64,000 nucleotides of DNA from Halovibrio salipaludis (GTDB taxonomy: Bacteria; Pseudomonadota; Gammaproteobacteria; Pseudomonadales; Oleiphilaceae): assembly GCF_002286965.1 (NCBI RefSeq), contig NZ_NSKD01000001.1, positions 496,001 to 560,000 of the forward strand. The letters run 5' to 3'. Both the position numbers and the translations under genes were made by a program. Below the pieces are notes generated by a model. It made no database searches, had not been told where the DNA came from, and saw nothing but the letters and a program-made list of their open reading frames with translations. Positions 48,093 through 57,097 of this stretch are shown here, piece by piece; within the stretch, counting starts at the first letter, position 1; each line of letters opens with the position of its first letter.

Positions 48093-49679
48093 TCAGGAGT
48101 ACTCTGTTGTGTTGGCTCGGTTGAAACCGATGTGTTCCACCAGTTCATCCGCGGCCAGGGGCGGGCTGACCCGTTCACCCTGGGCGAAATCGCACCGGTG
48201 TGCGTTGACGAACGTCAGGTGCGCATCGGTATCGACACCCGTTGCGGTGACCTGCATGCCCAGATTGTGGGCCAGGTTGATGATCGCCCTGACGATGACA
48301 CTGTCATTATGACGGCTGGTGACGCGCCGTACAAAGCCCGGCTCGATTTTCAGCTGATGGACGGGGAAGTCCCTGACCCAGGCGAGGGAGGCGGTGCCCT
48401 GTCCGAAGCCGTCGATACTGATGGGCAGGCCCAGCTCGCTCAGCGCCCGCAGCTGCTTTTCCCGCTGGTGACCGTTGCTGGCGAGACTGGCCTCGGCCAG
48501 CTCCAGTTCCAGGGCTTCCGGGGCAATCTCACAGCGCCTCAGGGTCCCGGCGATGTGCTCCACCAGGCCGCTGTCCTCAAGTTCCGGGCCGTACAGGTTG
48601 ACCGCCACCGTCAGGTGGTGCGCACCGCTCTCGCGCCAGCGCCGAAGCTGCTCGCAGACCAGTGTGATGGTGTGGCGGGTGATGGCCGGTGTCAGGCCTG
48701 TTTCCAGCGCCGCTTCCATGAAGGATTCGGGCTCCAGGTCCCCCCGTTCAGGGTGCTCCCAGTACAGCTTGGCCTCCGCCGAGACCCATTGCCCCGTGGC
48801 CAGGTCCTGCTGTGGCTGATAGCGCAGATGGAAGCGCCTCTGCTCCAGGGCATCGTGCAGCCCCCAGTGCAGCTCCATGCGTTCCCGGATCCGTTCATGC
48901 AGGCGTTCGTTGTAGAACTGGTAGCGGGTCCCGGAAAGCGCCGCCGCCTGGTTCAGCGCTGCCTCGGCACTGGCGATCAGTGACTGGGCGTCGCCCACGT
49001 GATCCGGGAAGAGGGCGACGCCGATGGAGGCGGACAGGTAGCGGTCCTCGTCATCCATTCGGATGGGGCGTCGGAACAGATCCCGGATGCGGTCCAACAG
49101 GTGGATCAGTGATTCCAGATCCGCCAGCGGGTAGCAGCGCAGGTAGAAGTCGTCGCTGCTGGCCCGGCAGAACAGGTGGTTGCTGTCCTCCAGGGTGCGC
49201 AGGCGTTCGGCCACCGCCATCAGCAGCTGGTCGCCGTAATCGTGGCCCATGGAATTGTTGAGCGTCTGGAAGCTGTCCAGGTCAATCGCGATCACCGCGA
49301 TCTTCTCACCGGACAGGCGTGCGCGCTGGACCGCGTAATCCAGGTCCTCCATGAAGAAGTGCCGATTGGCGAGGCCTGTCAGTGGGTCGTTGCTGGCAAT
49401 GCGTTCGAGGTCGGCCACGGCACTCACCCGTCGGTCCGTTTCCTGGCGCAGGGCGGCACGGGTTTTTTCCAGAAGCTGGTTATGGCGCTGAAGGCCCTGT
49501 CCAAGGGTCAGCGCCAGGGTGGCCAGGGCCCCGCAGGTGAGGACCAGTGGTGGCCAGAACGGTCCCTGCTGCCAGGACAGTATGGTCCCGGCTGCAACCA
49601 GCGACAGGGCGGTGAGCCAGGCCAGCGTGAGCAGAATCGGCGGTCGGGTGTCAGCACTGAACAGCGAACGCAGTGACAT
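48093..49679 (-). CDS. GGDEF-EAL domain protein with both active sites degenerate
   Basis: A 528-residue protein with two N-terminal transmembrane helices (about residues 13-65), a short linker helix, a GGDEF domain and a C-terminal EAL domain. The GGDEF signature reads SSDDF, so diguanylate cyclase activity is unlikely. In the EAL domain, EAL is EAK, the DDFGTG motif is IDGFGQG (second metal-ligand Asp lost), and the EGVE motif near the end is TGVDT (Glu lost), although the Asn, one Glu and the Lys remain. It may bind c-di-GMP or another partner without catalysis, like LapD- or CsrD-type proteins. Followed by DUF411. Confidence 0.88.
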   Translation of the reverse strand: MSLRSLFSADTRPPILLTLAWLTALSLVAAGTILSWQQGPFWPPLVLTCGALATLALTLGQGLQRHNQLLEKTRAALRQETDRRVSAVADLERIASNDPLTGLANRHFFMEDLDYAVQRARLSGEKIAVIAIDLDSFQTLNNSMGHDYGDQLLMAVAERLRTLEDSNHLFCRASSDDFYLRCYPLADLESLIHLLDRIRDLFRRPIRMDDEDRYLSASIGVALFPDHVGDAQSLIASAEAALNQAAALSGTRYQFYNERLHERIRERMELHWGLHDALEQRRFHLRYQPQQDLATGQWVSAEAKLYWEHPERGDLEPESFMEAALETGLTPAITRHTITLVCEQLRRWRESGAHHLTVAVNLYGPELEDSGLVEHIAGTLRRCEIAPEALELELAEASLASNGHQREKQLRALSELGLPISIDGFGQGTASLAWVRDFPVHQLKIEPGFVRRVTSRHNDSVIVRAIINLAHNLGMQVTATGVDTDAHLTFVNAHRCDFAQGERVSPPLAADELVEHIGFNRANTTEYS

Positions 49680-49750
49680 CAGGGTCGGGCCTCAGGGCCG
49701 GAAGCGGTGGTTCCTCAGTGTAGGGAAGTGTGCACAAATGTCCACGGCTG

Positions 49751-50125
49751 CTATGAGCGCTGGCGGGACGCCCCCAGTGTAACCGAAACTGAGTCCGAGA
49801 AGCGCAGGGCATGGGGCTTGTCGATTTCCACTTCCGCTTCCAGGACGGCCTCGGGTTCCATGGCCAGGTCCAGGACCTCGCGTGTCATCCGCTCCAGCAG
49901 CGCGAACCGGTTCTCCTCAACATGGGCAATGATGTTCTTGGTGATGGTGCGGTAGTTCAGCGCCGCCTCGATGTCATTGTTGCGGATGGCCTGGTCGGCG
50001 TCATACAGCAGTCGGATGTTGATCACCACATCCTGCCGGTTGTTGATCTCCTCCTCCTTGATACCGACGTAGGTGCGCAGGCGGAGATTCTTGATGCGGA
50101 TGGTGGCGGTGCGTGCGTCGGTCAT
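49751..50125 (-). CDS. folX: Dihydroneopterin triphosphate 2'-epimerase FolX
   Basis: A 124-residue protein matching E. coli FolX closely ([59 protein letters not shown]). FolX epimerises dihydroneopterin triphosphate toward dihydromonapterin, a pterin cofactor route. It follows folE by 16 bp, which supplies its substrate. folM, often nearby, is not in this cluster. FolB (the aldolase) is the nearest alternative, but the sequence is FolX-like. Confidence 0.92.
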   Translation of the reverse strand: MTDARTATIRIKNLRLRTYVGIKEEEINNRQDVVINIRLLYDADQAIRNNDIEAALNYRTITKNIIAHVEENRFALLERMTREVLDLAMEPEAVLEAEVEIDKPHALRFSDSVSVTLGASRQRS

Positions 50126-50141
50126 GGCGGCCCCGTGGCGG

Positions 50142-50708
50142 TCAGCTGCGTTTGAGCAGGGTCAGGAATTCCATGCGCGTGGCCTGGGATTCACGGAAGG
50201 TGCCCAGCATCACCGAGGTCTTCATGGTGGAGTTCTGCTTCTCCACCCCGCGCATCATCATGCACATGTGATGGGCCTCGATGACCACCGCCACACCCTT
50301 GGCACCCGTGACCTCCTGGATGGCCTCGGCGATCTGGCGCGTGAGCGATTCCTGGATCTGCAGGCGGCGGGCGAACATATCCACGATACGGGCACACTTG
50401 GAAAGCCCCAGGACACGCCCATTGGGCAGATAGGCCAGGTGGCACTTGCCCACAAAGGGCAGCAGGTGGTGCTCGCACAGGGAGTAGAGCTCGATGTCCT
50501 GGACCGCGACCATTTCATCGTTGGAGGATTCAAAGATGGCGCCGTTGACGATGGAGTCCAGATCCTGGTGATAGCCACGGGTCAGGAACTCCATGGCCTT
50601 GGCCGCGCGTTCAGGGGTCTCGGCCAGGCCCTCGCGTTGCGGGTCCTCTCCCAGCCGCCGGATGATGTCCCGGTAATCGGCCGCCAGCCCCTCTGTGTTG
50701 TGCTCCAT
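50142..50708 (-). CDS. folE: GTP cyclohydrolase I (Zn-dependent, type IA)
   Basis: A 188-residue enzyme converting GTP to 7,8-dihydroneopterin triphosphate. Zn ligands lie in [10 protein letters not shown] and [10 protein letters not shown]; the catalytic region has [19 protein letters not shown] and the [13 protein letters not shown] helix. It begins a folE-folX operon. Since FolE needs zinc, it is one of the enzymes sensitive to zinc shortage in the same genome region that encodes Zur; no Zur site is seen at this gene. Confidence 0.96.
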   Translation of the reverse strand: MEHNTEGLAADYRDIIRRLGEDPQREGLAETPERAAKAMEFLTRGYHQDLDSIVNGAIFESSNDEMVAVQDIELYSLCEHHLLPFVGKCHLAYLPNGRVLGLSKCARIVDMFARRLQIQESLTRQIAEAIQEVTGAKGVAVVIEAHHMCMMMRGVEKQNSTMKTSVMLGTFRESQATRMEFLTLLKRS

Positions 50709-50940
50709 GGTGTGCTCCCGGGTTCAACCCATCGTTGATCAGCGATCCATTATGCCGTGTGCGCCAATCCCATCATAGAAACGCTCAATGGAAGAAGGCG
50801 TACGGATTATCTCTTTTTCTTGGTTTACGACGCAATGAAGGCCCTGGATGAGTGTTACAGGTTCGTTGCAGGTTGCACATTGCGATAGACTCAGCCGCCG
50901 GAAGGCAGAATCGTCACACAACAGACAGGGAGAGACCGTG

Positions 50941-51840
50941 ATGGACCGGATCGAGGGGGAGTCCCATGGACTGCAACGCTGGCAGGAGGCCGGGTGCTGG
51001 TTCAGGTACGGCGAACATGCGGTCTTCAGCCGTATCGGCGGTCGGGGTGAGCCCCTGCTGCTGATCCACGGCTTTCCCACGGCCTCCTGGGACTGGCACC
51101 GGCTGTGGCCGGCGCTGAGTGGGCACTACCGGCTGCTGGCGCCGGACATGCTGGGGTTCGGGTTCTCGGACAAGCCCCAGGATCATGACTATTCCATCAT
51201 TGAACAGGCGGACCTGATTCAGGGCTGGCTGGAGCAGATGGGCGAGGACCGGGTGCATGTCCTGGCCCACGACTATGGGGCGACCGTGACCCAGGAGCTG
51301 CTGGCGCGCCAGCGCGAGGGCAGCCTGGGATTCCGCCTTGAGAGTGTTGCCCTTATGAATGCTGCGCTCTTCCCGGAGGTCCATCAGCCCATCCTGATCC
51401 AGAAGCTGTTGCTGGGGCCGCTGGGCGGGCTGGTGAGCCGGGCACTGACCCGGCGGGTGTTTGAAAACAGCCTGGGGCGCATCTTCGGCGCGGCCACCCA
51501 GCCCACGGCACGGGACATCGAGGATTTCTGGCAGCTGCTGATTCATAACAATGGCCGGGGCGTCATCCATCGCATCATCCATTACATGGAGGAGCGCCGG
51601 GTGCACCGGCACCGCTGGGTGGGGGCGCTGCAGGCCATGGAGCAGCCGGCGCTGCTGATCTGGGGCGGGGCGGATCCGGTTTCCGGAACACCGATGCTGG
51701 CGCGCTACCGCGAGCTGGTCAGTGACCGCGGGATTGCACTGCTGGACGACATTGGTCACTATCCGCATTTCGAGGCGCCCGCGGAAACGCTCCAGCACTA
51801 CCTGGCCTTCCGTCGCCGTATTGCACTGGGTAATGACTGA
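50941..51840 (+). CDS. MEST-like alpha/beta hydrolase
   Basis: About 299 residues from ATG 50941 (MDRIEGESHGLQRWQEAG), preceded by AGGGAGAG; an adjacent GTG at 50938 is possible. The fold shows LIHGFPTASWDWHRLW (oxyanion region), LLAPDMLGFGFSDKPQDHDYSI, and the nucleophile elbow LAHDYGATVTQELL with Asp in the nucleophile position, as in epoxide hydrolases and haloalkane dehalogenases. Downstream HRWVGAL and LLDDIGHYPHFEAP complete a pattern that closely resembles the vertebrate MEST/PEG1 hydrolase. Reaction unknown. The patatin-like gene starts 8 bp later, indicating co-expression. Confidence 0.85.
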   Translation: MDRIEGESHGLQRWQEAGCWFRYGEHAVFSRIGGRGEPLLLIHGFPTASWDWHRLWPALSGHYRLLAPDMLGFGFSDKPQDHDYSIIEQADLIQGWLEQMGEDRVHVLAHDYGATVTQELLARQREGSLGFRLESVALMNAALFPEVHQPILIQKLLLGPLGGLVSRALTRRVFENSLGRIFGAATQPTARDIEDFWQLLIHNNGRGVIHRIIHYMEERRVHRHRWVGALQAMEQPALLIWGGADPVSGTPMLARYRELVSDRGIALLDDIGHYPHFEAPAETLQHYLAFRRRIALGND

Positions 51841-51848
51841 CCGCACTG

Positions 51849-52931
51849 ATGACCGATTCCATACCGCCCCTGAGCATCCATGCCGGTGACCGCGCCCTGG
51901 CACGTATCCGTGAACGCGGACTCCAGCCGGGGGATGTGGGCACCATCCCCGGTGCGGCGGGTGGCCCCAAGGCTCTGGGGCTGCTGGGGCTGGACCGGGT
52001 GCTGTTCGGGGACTGGCTGGAGCGGGCCCCGCGAGAGCGCACTCTGATCGGCTCCTCCATCGGCAGCTGGCGCTTTGCCTGTGCCTGCACGCCGGAGCCG
52101 GTGGCCGCGCTGGAGCGGCTCGGGGAACTCTACACCTCCCAGCGTTTCCCCCGTGGGATAACCCCGGCGCAGGTCTCCGAGCAGTGCCGGGAGATGCTGC
52201 AGGCGCTGCTCGGTGGGCATGAGGCCGCCATCCTTGAGCAGCAGCGCTACCGTCTGAACGTGATGGTGGCACGCTCGAAGGGGCTGGTGGCCTCGGATCG
52301 CAGGCCACTGCTGATGGCCGGTCTGGCGCCGGTGGTGCTGGCGAATGCCATTCACCGGCCCTGGATCCGACTGGGGTTTGAGCGGATGGTGATGCACGAT
52401 GAGCGTGCCGAGCCCCCACTGGATGCCTTCAGTGACTTCCCCGGGCGTTATGAGGGACTGAACGCGGGCAACCTTCAGGCCGCGCTGCTGGCTTCAGCCT
52501 CGATTCCCTTCGTGATGAACGCCGTGGACACCATCCCCGGTGTTGCGGGCCACTCGTTCCGGGATGGCGGCCTGACCGATTACCACCTGGATCTTCCCTA
52601 CGCCGGGGACGATCTTGTCCTCTATCCGCACTTCACCCAGCGGATCGTGCCGGGCTGGTTCGACAAGAGCCTTCCCTGGCGCAACGGGAATCCCGAGCGC
52701 CTGCGCAACCTGGTGCTCATCGCGCCCACACAGGCGTATCTGGAGGGGCTGCCGGATGGCAAGCTGCCGGACCGGCGGGACTTCCCGGCCTACCGGGACG
52801 ATGACGCCACGCGCGAGGCCCACTGGCGCCGGGCCATGGCCGAGAGCCAGCGGCTGGGCGACTACTTCCTGGAGCTGGTGGACAACGACCGCGTGGCCCA
52901 GGTGGCGCGGCCGCTGTCCGAACTGGGCTGA
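51849..52931 (+). CDS. Patatin-like phospholipase family protein
   Basis: A 360-residue protein with the patatin fold signals: an oxyanion-like GAAGGPKALGL near residue 35, the nucleophile elbow GSSIGSWRF (GXSXG-type Ser) near residue 69, and the dyad Asp in FRDGGLTDYHLDLPY near residue 238. The Gly-rich loop is not the standard GGG(R/K)G. It lacks a signal peptide and membrane segments, so is probably cytosolic. Paired with the MEST-like hydrolase upstream, it suggests a small lipid- or ester-hydrolysing operon. Confidence 0.8.
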   Translation: MTDSIPPLSIHAGDRALARIRERGLQPGDVGTIPGAAGGPKALGLLGLDRVLFGDWLERAPRERTLIGSSIGSWRFACACTPEPVAALERLGELYTSQRFPRGITPAQVSEQCREMLQALLGGHEAAILEQQRYRLNVMVARSKGLVASDRRPLLMAGLAPVVLANAIHRPWIRLGFERMVMHDERAEPPLDAFSDFPGRYEGLNAGNLQAALLASASIPFVMNAVDTIPGVAGHSFRDGGLTDYHLDLPYAGDDLVLYPHFTQRIVPGWFDKSLPWRNGNPERLRNLVLIAPTQAYLEGLPDGKLPDRRDFPAYRDDDATREAHWRRAMAESQRLGDYFLELVDNDRVAQVARPLSELG

Positions 52932-52934
52932 GGC

Positions 52935-53258
52935 TCAGTCGCGCGTCCGGTCCTGTTCCAGGTCATCCACCCGTCGGCGCAGCTCGCGGACTTCCTCAAG
53001 CAGGTCCAGTGACAGGGCCACGCCGGGCAGGTTGACGTCCAGGTCCCGGCGCAGCCGTTCCGCTTTCTTGACCCTGACCAGATCCTCACCGGCAAAGATC
53101 CATTCCCGTGGGCTCCGGCCCTCGCGCGGCTGCACCACGCCGAACTCCACCAGCTCGATCACGTACTCGGCGTTGACCTGGCAGTCATGGCAGAGATCGC
53201 GCAGTGTCAGCCGCATCAGCTCGTCCATCATCTCGGCTTGGGGCGTTCTGCTGCTCAT
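52935..53258 (-). CDS. cbpM: Chaperone modulator CbpM
   Basis: A 107-residue MerR-HTH-like protein (TLRDLCHDCQVNAEYVIELVEFGVVQPREG; WIFAGEDLVRVKKAERLRRDLDVNLPGVALSLDLLEEV) ending in a charged coiled-coil. CbpM binds the J-domain of CbpA and inhibits it. It lies 2 bp after cbpA, the usual pair. Confidence 0.93.
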   Translation of the reverse strand: MSSRTPQAEMMDELMRLTLRDLCHDCQVNAEYVIELVEFGVVQPREGRSPREWIFAGEDLVRVKKAERLRRDLDVNLPGVALSLDLLEEVRELRRRVDDLEQDRTRD

Positions 53259-53260
53259 GA

Positions 53261-54211
53261 TCAGACTCCCAGGTGGTCACGTGGGTTGAACGGCACTTCC
53301 TCGCCCAGCTCGCGGAAGAGTTCGCGGCTGCGCTCGGTCTGTTTCGGCGGCATCGCGATCTGGAGCACCACGTACTGGTCGCCGGGGGTCTTACCGGGCA
53401 TGCCCTTGCCGCGCAGGCGCAGCTTCTTGCCTTCGCGCGCGCCTTCCGGAATGGTGAGCGTCGCTTTGCCGCCCATGGTGGGCACTGTAATGCGACCACC
53501 CAGTGCCGCCTCCCAGGGGGTCACGGGGACGGTCACATACAGATCACCGCCCTCCAGTCTGAAGTGTGGATGGGGAGCGATCTGGATGTCCAGATAAAGA
53601 TCCCCGTCCGGACCGCTGCCCATGCCGGGACCGCCCTGGCCGCGCAGGCGTATGGTCTGGCCGTCGCGCACGCCCGCGGGCACTTTCACTTTCAGGGTGC
53701 GCTCGCGGCGCTGGACACGGCCATCCGGCCCGGGTTCCGGCTGCTGCATGCGCAGGGATTTCTCACAGCCGTTGTAGGCCTCCTCCAGAAACAGCGACAG
53801 CTGGTGGTGGAGGTCCTCGCCGCGCATGGCGAAGCCCTGGCCCCGCTGCTGCCGGAAACCGCCCCCGGCGCCGCCGAAGATGGATTCGAAGAAATCGCTG
53901 AAGTCCATGCTGTCGGCGCCGGTGAATCCGCCGCGCGAGAAGCTGGCGCCGGATTCCCAGTCGGGCGGCGGGTCGAAGCCACCGTCCGCGGTCTGGCCGT
54001 ACTTGCGGAGCTGGTCGTACTCGGCACGTTTCTCGTCGTCCTTCAGGACCTCGTAGGCTTCACTGACGTCCTTGAAGTGGTCCTCGGCGTCCGCTTCCTT
54101 GCTCACATCCGGATGGTACTTGCGCGCGAGCTTACGGTAGGCGGACTTGATCTCGGACTTGGAGGCGTCCTCGTCCACGCCCAGTATCTTGTAGTAATCC
54201 TTGAATTCCAT
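53261..54211 (-). CDS. cbpA: Curved DNA-binding protein / DnaJ-class co-chaperone CbpA
   Basis: A 316-residue J-domain protein. ATG 54211 ([12 protein letters not shown]) has GAGG 9 bases upstream, better than the TTG two codons earlier. The J domain carries [16 protein letters not shown] with the HPD motif, followed by a Gly/Phe-rich linker and two C-terminal beta domains ([38 protein letters not shown]). The cysteine-rich zinc domain of DnaJ is absent, as in CbpA. cbpM follows. Confidence 0.94.
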   Translation of the reverse strand: MEFKDYYKILGVDEDASKSEIKSAYRKLARKYHPDVSKEADAEDHFKDVSEAYEVLKDDEKRAEYDQLRKYGQTADGGFDPPPDWESGASFSRGGFTGADSMDFSDFFESIFGGAGGGFRQQRGQGFAMRGEDLHHQLSLFLEEAYNGCEKSLRMQQPEPGPDGRVQRRERTLKVKVPAGVRDGQTIRLRGQGGPGMGSGPDGDLYLDIQIAPHPHFRLEGGDLYVTVPVTPWEAALGGRITVPTMGGKATLTIPEGAREGKKLRLRGKGMPGKTPGDQYVVLQIAMPPKQTERSRELFRELGEEVPFNPRDHLGV

Positions 54212-54284
54212 GGGCAAACCTCTGTTCGGAATCTGGCGCCGTGTTCAGGTCATCTCTGTTCACAGAGGTGGTGGCGAATCGCTG

Positions 54285-54989
54285 CTATTCAATGGGGCCG
54301 CGGGGTGAGGCGACCACACGGAAGCCCTGGCAGTGGGAAAGGGCGTCCACGATGGCGCAGATACGCAGGTGCACGGACAGGGTCCCGCCCCCTGGCTCCG
54401 TGAGCCAGGTGTCCAGGCTGGTGTGGCGGGCCTCGCGACGGCTGGTTTCCAGGGCCTCATCAAGACGCTCGTGTTCGGATTCCGGAAGGAGGGTGGCAAA
54501 GCGTTCGCCCGCCAGTGTGGAGGGGGTATGCCCCAGCCAGATTTCGACCTGGGGCGAGACATAGCCGATGGTACGGGCATCATCCAGCTCCAGGGCAATA
54601 CCGGTGCCCAGGCGGATGAAATCCCGGGTCCGCTGTTCACTGTCTGAAAGCGCCCGGCTCATTACTTCCTTTTCGAGGCGTTTGTTCTCAAGGGCGCGGC
54701 TGTCGCGCTGGCGCAGCCGTTCCAGGCGCACCTCGCGGCGGATCATGAGCCGGTGGGCACGCACGAGCTGCCAGGTGACCAGGGCCATACCAACGCTCAG
54801 AAGGATACCGCACAGCAGAAGGAGGCCCGGGAAGACCGGGTCGTCGCCGGTGGTGGCTGCACGGGTCAGTGCCTGGCGGGTCTCGGACCACAGCAGCAGG
54901 CTCAGCGCCAGCCCCACACCCAGAACGATCGGGGGCAGCGCCCGGTACCAGCCCGGCTGATCGGTATCGGGTACGCTTTCCGGTTCCAT
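54285..54989 (-). CDS. Membrane protein with coiled-coil and PAS-like domain, unknown function
   Basis: A 234-residue protein of no recognised family. Two transmembrane helices (about residues 19-35 and 53-75) enclose a short periplasmic loop. A charged coiled-coil (about 78-115, RREVRLERLRQRDSRALENK) follows, and then a PAS-like domain (about 118-228, with IGYVSPQVEIWLGHTPSTLAGERF and LPESEHERLDEAL resembling the PAS core). No kinase, GGDEF, EAL or HTH output is present. It could be a truncated sensor or a signalling adaptor. The gap to znuB is 73 bp and to cbpA about the same, so operon membership is uncertain. Confidence 0.7.
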   Translation of the reverse strand: MEPESVPDTDQPGWYRALPPIVLGVGLALSLLLWSETRQALTRAATTGDDPVFPGLLLLCGILLSVGMALVTWQLVRAHRLMIRREVRLERLRQRDSRALENKRLEKEVMSRALSDSEQRTRDFIRLGTGIALELDDARTIGYVSPQVEIWLGHTPSTLAGERFATLLPESEHERLDEALETSRREARHTSLDTWLTEPGGGTLSVHLRICAIVDALSHCQGFRVVASPRGPIE

Positions 54990-55062
54990 CGTCCTGGCTC
55001 CCCCGCTGTCTGCCTTGTTTCACTGTAGCGCAGTGGTGTGCGCAGACCAAGCGGTGGGTGCC

Positions 55063-55869
55063 TCAGGCCGGCGCACGCGCCCGCACGAGCCAGAGGAGAA
55101 GGAAGAAACCGAAAGCGGCCACCACCACTGAGGGGCCGGCCGGGGTGTCCACGTGCCAGGACAGGGTCATGCCCGCCACCACTGAACCCATGCCCAGCAG
55201 GGAGGCGATCACCGCCATGCGCTCGGGGGTGGCGGCCAGCGGCCGGGCGGCGGCTGCGGGGATGATCAGAAGGGCGGTGATCAGCAGAACCCCCACGATC
55301 TTCATCGCGGTGGCGATCACCAGTGACAGCATCAGCATCAGCGCCAGCCGCAGCAGACCGGTGCGGTGGCCCTCCACTGTCGCCAGTTCCTCGTGGATGG
55401 TGATCATCAGCAGGCCGCGCCAGAGCCAGACCGTGAGCATCAGGATCAAGGCACCGCCCAGGGCGATCCAGAGCAGGTCCCGCTGGTTGATGGCGAGCAG
55501 ATCCCCGAACAGGTAACCGGTCAGGTCGATGCTGAAATCCTGCATCATCCCCAGCACCACAAGCCCGATGGCCAGGGAGCTGTGGGACAGGATGCCCAGG
55601 AGGGTGTCGCTGGCCAGTGACTGCTGGCGTGAGAGCAGCATCAGGATCACTGCCAGCAGTACACACACCAGGACGATGCTCAGGTTGAGATTGGCCTGGA
55701 AGGCGGTGCCCAGCGCGATGCCCAGAAGGGCGGAGTGCGCCAGCGTGTCCCCGAAATAGGCCATGCGCCGCCAGACCACGAAGCAGCCCAGGGGCCCGGC
55801 GACCATTGCGACCATCAGGCCGCCCGCCATGGCGCGCCAGAAGAAGTCGTTCAGGATCAGGTCGATCAT
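55063..55869 (-). CDS. znuB: Zinc ABC transporter permease ZnuB
   Basis: A 268-residue inner-membrane permease with seven to eight hydrophobic segments, starting MIDLILNDFFWRAMAGGLM and containing GPLGCFVVWRRMAYFGDTLAHSALLG, characteristic of ZnuB. It overlaps znuC by 4 bp (ATGA) and completes zur-znuC-znuB. The periplasmic binding protein znuA is not in this cluster. Confidence 0.95.
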   Translation of the reverse strand: MIDLILNDFFWRAMAGGLMVAMVAGPLGCFVVWRRMAYFGDTLAHSALLGIALGTAFQANLNLSIVLVCVLLAVILMLLSRQQSLASDTLLGILSHSSLAIGLVVLGMMQDFSIDLTGYLFGDLLAINQRDLLWIALGGALILMLTVWLWRGLLMITIHEELATVEGHRTGLLRLALMLMLSLVIATAMKIVGVLLITALLIIPAAAARPLAATPERMAVIASLLGMGSVVAGMTLSWHVDTPAGPSVVVAAFGFFLLLWLVRARAPA

Positions 55870-56600
55870 GGCACGGTCTCTCCGTGCACGTCATGGCTGT
55901 GGTTATGGTGGTGATGGTAGACCGCCAGGGTGTTGGCCAGGTTTTCGCCGAACAGCTGGGTGAAGGCCGGATCCTGAGAGATCTGTTCCGGCTGGCCGCG
56001 GCAGCAGATGTGACCGTTCAGGCACAGCACCGTGTCCGTCGAGGCCATGACCACGTGCAGGTCATGGGAGACGGTCAGTACCGCGCAGTTGAGCTCATCG
56101 CGCAGGGAACGGATCAGCTCGTAGAGCGCGGACTGGCCGTTAACGTCCAGCCCCTGGGCCGGTTCGTCCAGCACCAGCAGCTGGGGGCGGCGCAGTATGG
56201 CCCGCGCCAGCAGTACCCGCTGGAACTCGCCCCCGGAGAGGTGATGGACGGACTCGTCCGCCAGCTGGGCCACGCCGGTGCGCGCCAGGGCCGCCTCAAT
56301 GGCACTGGCGTCGCCACCGGCAAGCCCGAGGAAGCGGCCCACCGTCAGCGGCAGTGTGGGCTGGAGGGTCATGCGCTGGGGCACGTAACCCACCCGGGTA
56401 CCCGCGCGCTGGCGCACATGGCCGGAGCTGGGCTTCTCGATGCCCAGGATCAGCTTGATCAGGCTGGTCTTGCCGGCGCCATTGGGGCCGATGACGGTGA
56501 CGATGTCCCCTTCGCTCATGCTGAAGGTCAGGTCGTGCAGGACATGGGTTTCGCCATAGCGCAGGCCGGCGTCCTCCAGTGATACCACGGGGTCAGTCAT
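55866..56600 (-). CDS. znuC: Zinc ABC transporter ATPase ZnuC
   Basis: A 244-residue ATPase. Walker A GPNGAGKT is at 38-45, the signature LSGGEFQRV and Walker B LLVLDEPAQGLD are intact, and the H-loop lies in VSHDLHVVM. The C-terminus ends in a His-rich tail (VYHHHHNHSHDVHG), often seen in zinc ABC ATPases and likely metal-binding. It overlaps zur by 8 bp. Confidence 0.95.
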   Translation of the reverse strand: MTDPVVSLEDAGLRYGETHVLHDLTFSMSEGDIVTVIGPNGAGKTSLIKLILGIEKPSSGHVRQRAGTRVGYVPQRMTLQPTLPLTVGRFLGLAGGDASAIEAALARTGVAQLADESVHHLSGGEFQRVLLARAILRRPQLLVLDEPAQGLDVNGQSALYELIRSLRDELNCAVLTVSHDLHVVMASTDTVLCLNGHICCRGQPEQISQDPAFTQLFGENLANTLAVYHHHHNHSHDVHGETVP

Positions 56601-57081
56601 GGCCGTCTTCCTCCCGGCACGCGGGGCAGAGCCCGGTCACTTCGGCCACTGTCTCCTCATTCAGGAACCCGTGGCTCCGGGCCTCACTGTCGATGGCCTT
56701 CTGTATGCCGGATGCCTCAATCTCCAGCACGTTGTGGCACTGGCGGCAGATCAGGAAGCAGCCGGTATGGCGATGGTCCGGCTGGTTACAGCCCACAAAG
56801 GCGTTGAGCGAGGCGATCCGGTGGACCAGGCCCATCTGCAGCAGGAAGTCCAGAGTGCGGTAGACGGTGGGGGGTGCCGACCGGCGGCCTTCCCCGTTGA
56901 GGATATCGAGAATGTCATAGGCCCCAAGGGGCCGGTGGGACTGCCACACCAGTTCCAGCACCTGTTCCCGCAGCCGTGTCAGGCGTGCGCCTTTCTCGGC
57001 GCAGATACGTCGGGCGTCGCTGAGGGCCTGGCTGACGCAGGCCTCATGGTCGTGGGATCGGTAGGGCAGTGGATGCGTCAT
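56593..57081 (-). CDS. zur: Zinc uptake regulator Zur (Fur family)
   Basis: A 162-residue Fur-family repressor. The winged helix (KGARLTRLREQVLELVWQSHRPLGAYDIL; SAPPTVYRTLDFLLQMGLVHRI) is followed by the zinc-binding CRQC and CPAC pairs (structural Zn site) and a HRHTGCFLICRQC dimerisation region. It begins MTHPLPYRSHDHEACV; the start codon directly abuts a palindromic operator, leaving no room for a ribosome binding site. It is the first gene of zur-znuC-znuB, 38 bp after chpC. Confidence 0.94.
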   Translation of the reverse strand: MTHPLPYRSHDHEACVSQALSDARRICAEKGARLTRLREQVLELVWQSHRPLGAYDILDILNGEGRRSAPPTVYRTLDFLLQMGLVHRIASLNAFVGCNQPDHRHTGCFLICRQCHNVLEIEASGIQKAIDSEARSHGFLNEETVAEVTGLCPACREEDGHD

Positions 57082-57082
57082 A

Positions 57083-57097
57083 TGTTACAGGGTAACA
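57083..57097. promoter_or_regulatory. Palindromic operator at the zur start, probably Zur autoregulatory
   Basis: TGTTAC-AGG-GTAACA has perfect 6-bp arms and a core GTTACAGGGTAAC with the GTTA...TAAC frame of Zur boxes (9 of 12 informative positions match the consensus). It begins one base upstream of the zur ATG, within the 38-bp chpC-zur gap. Confidence 0.5.
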
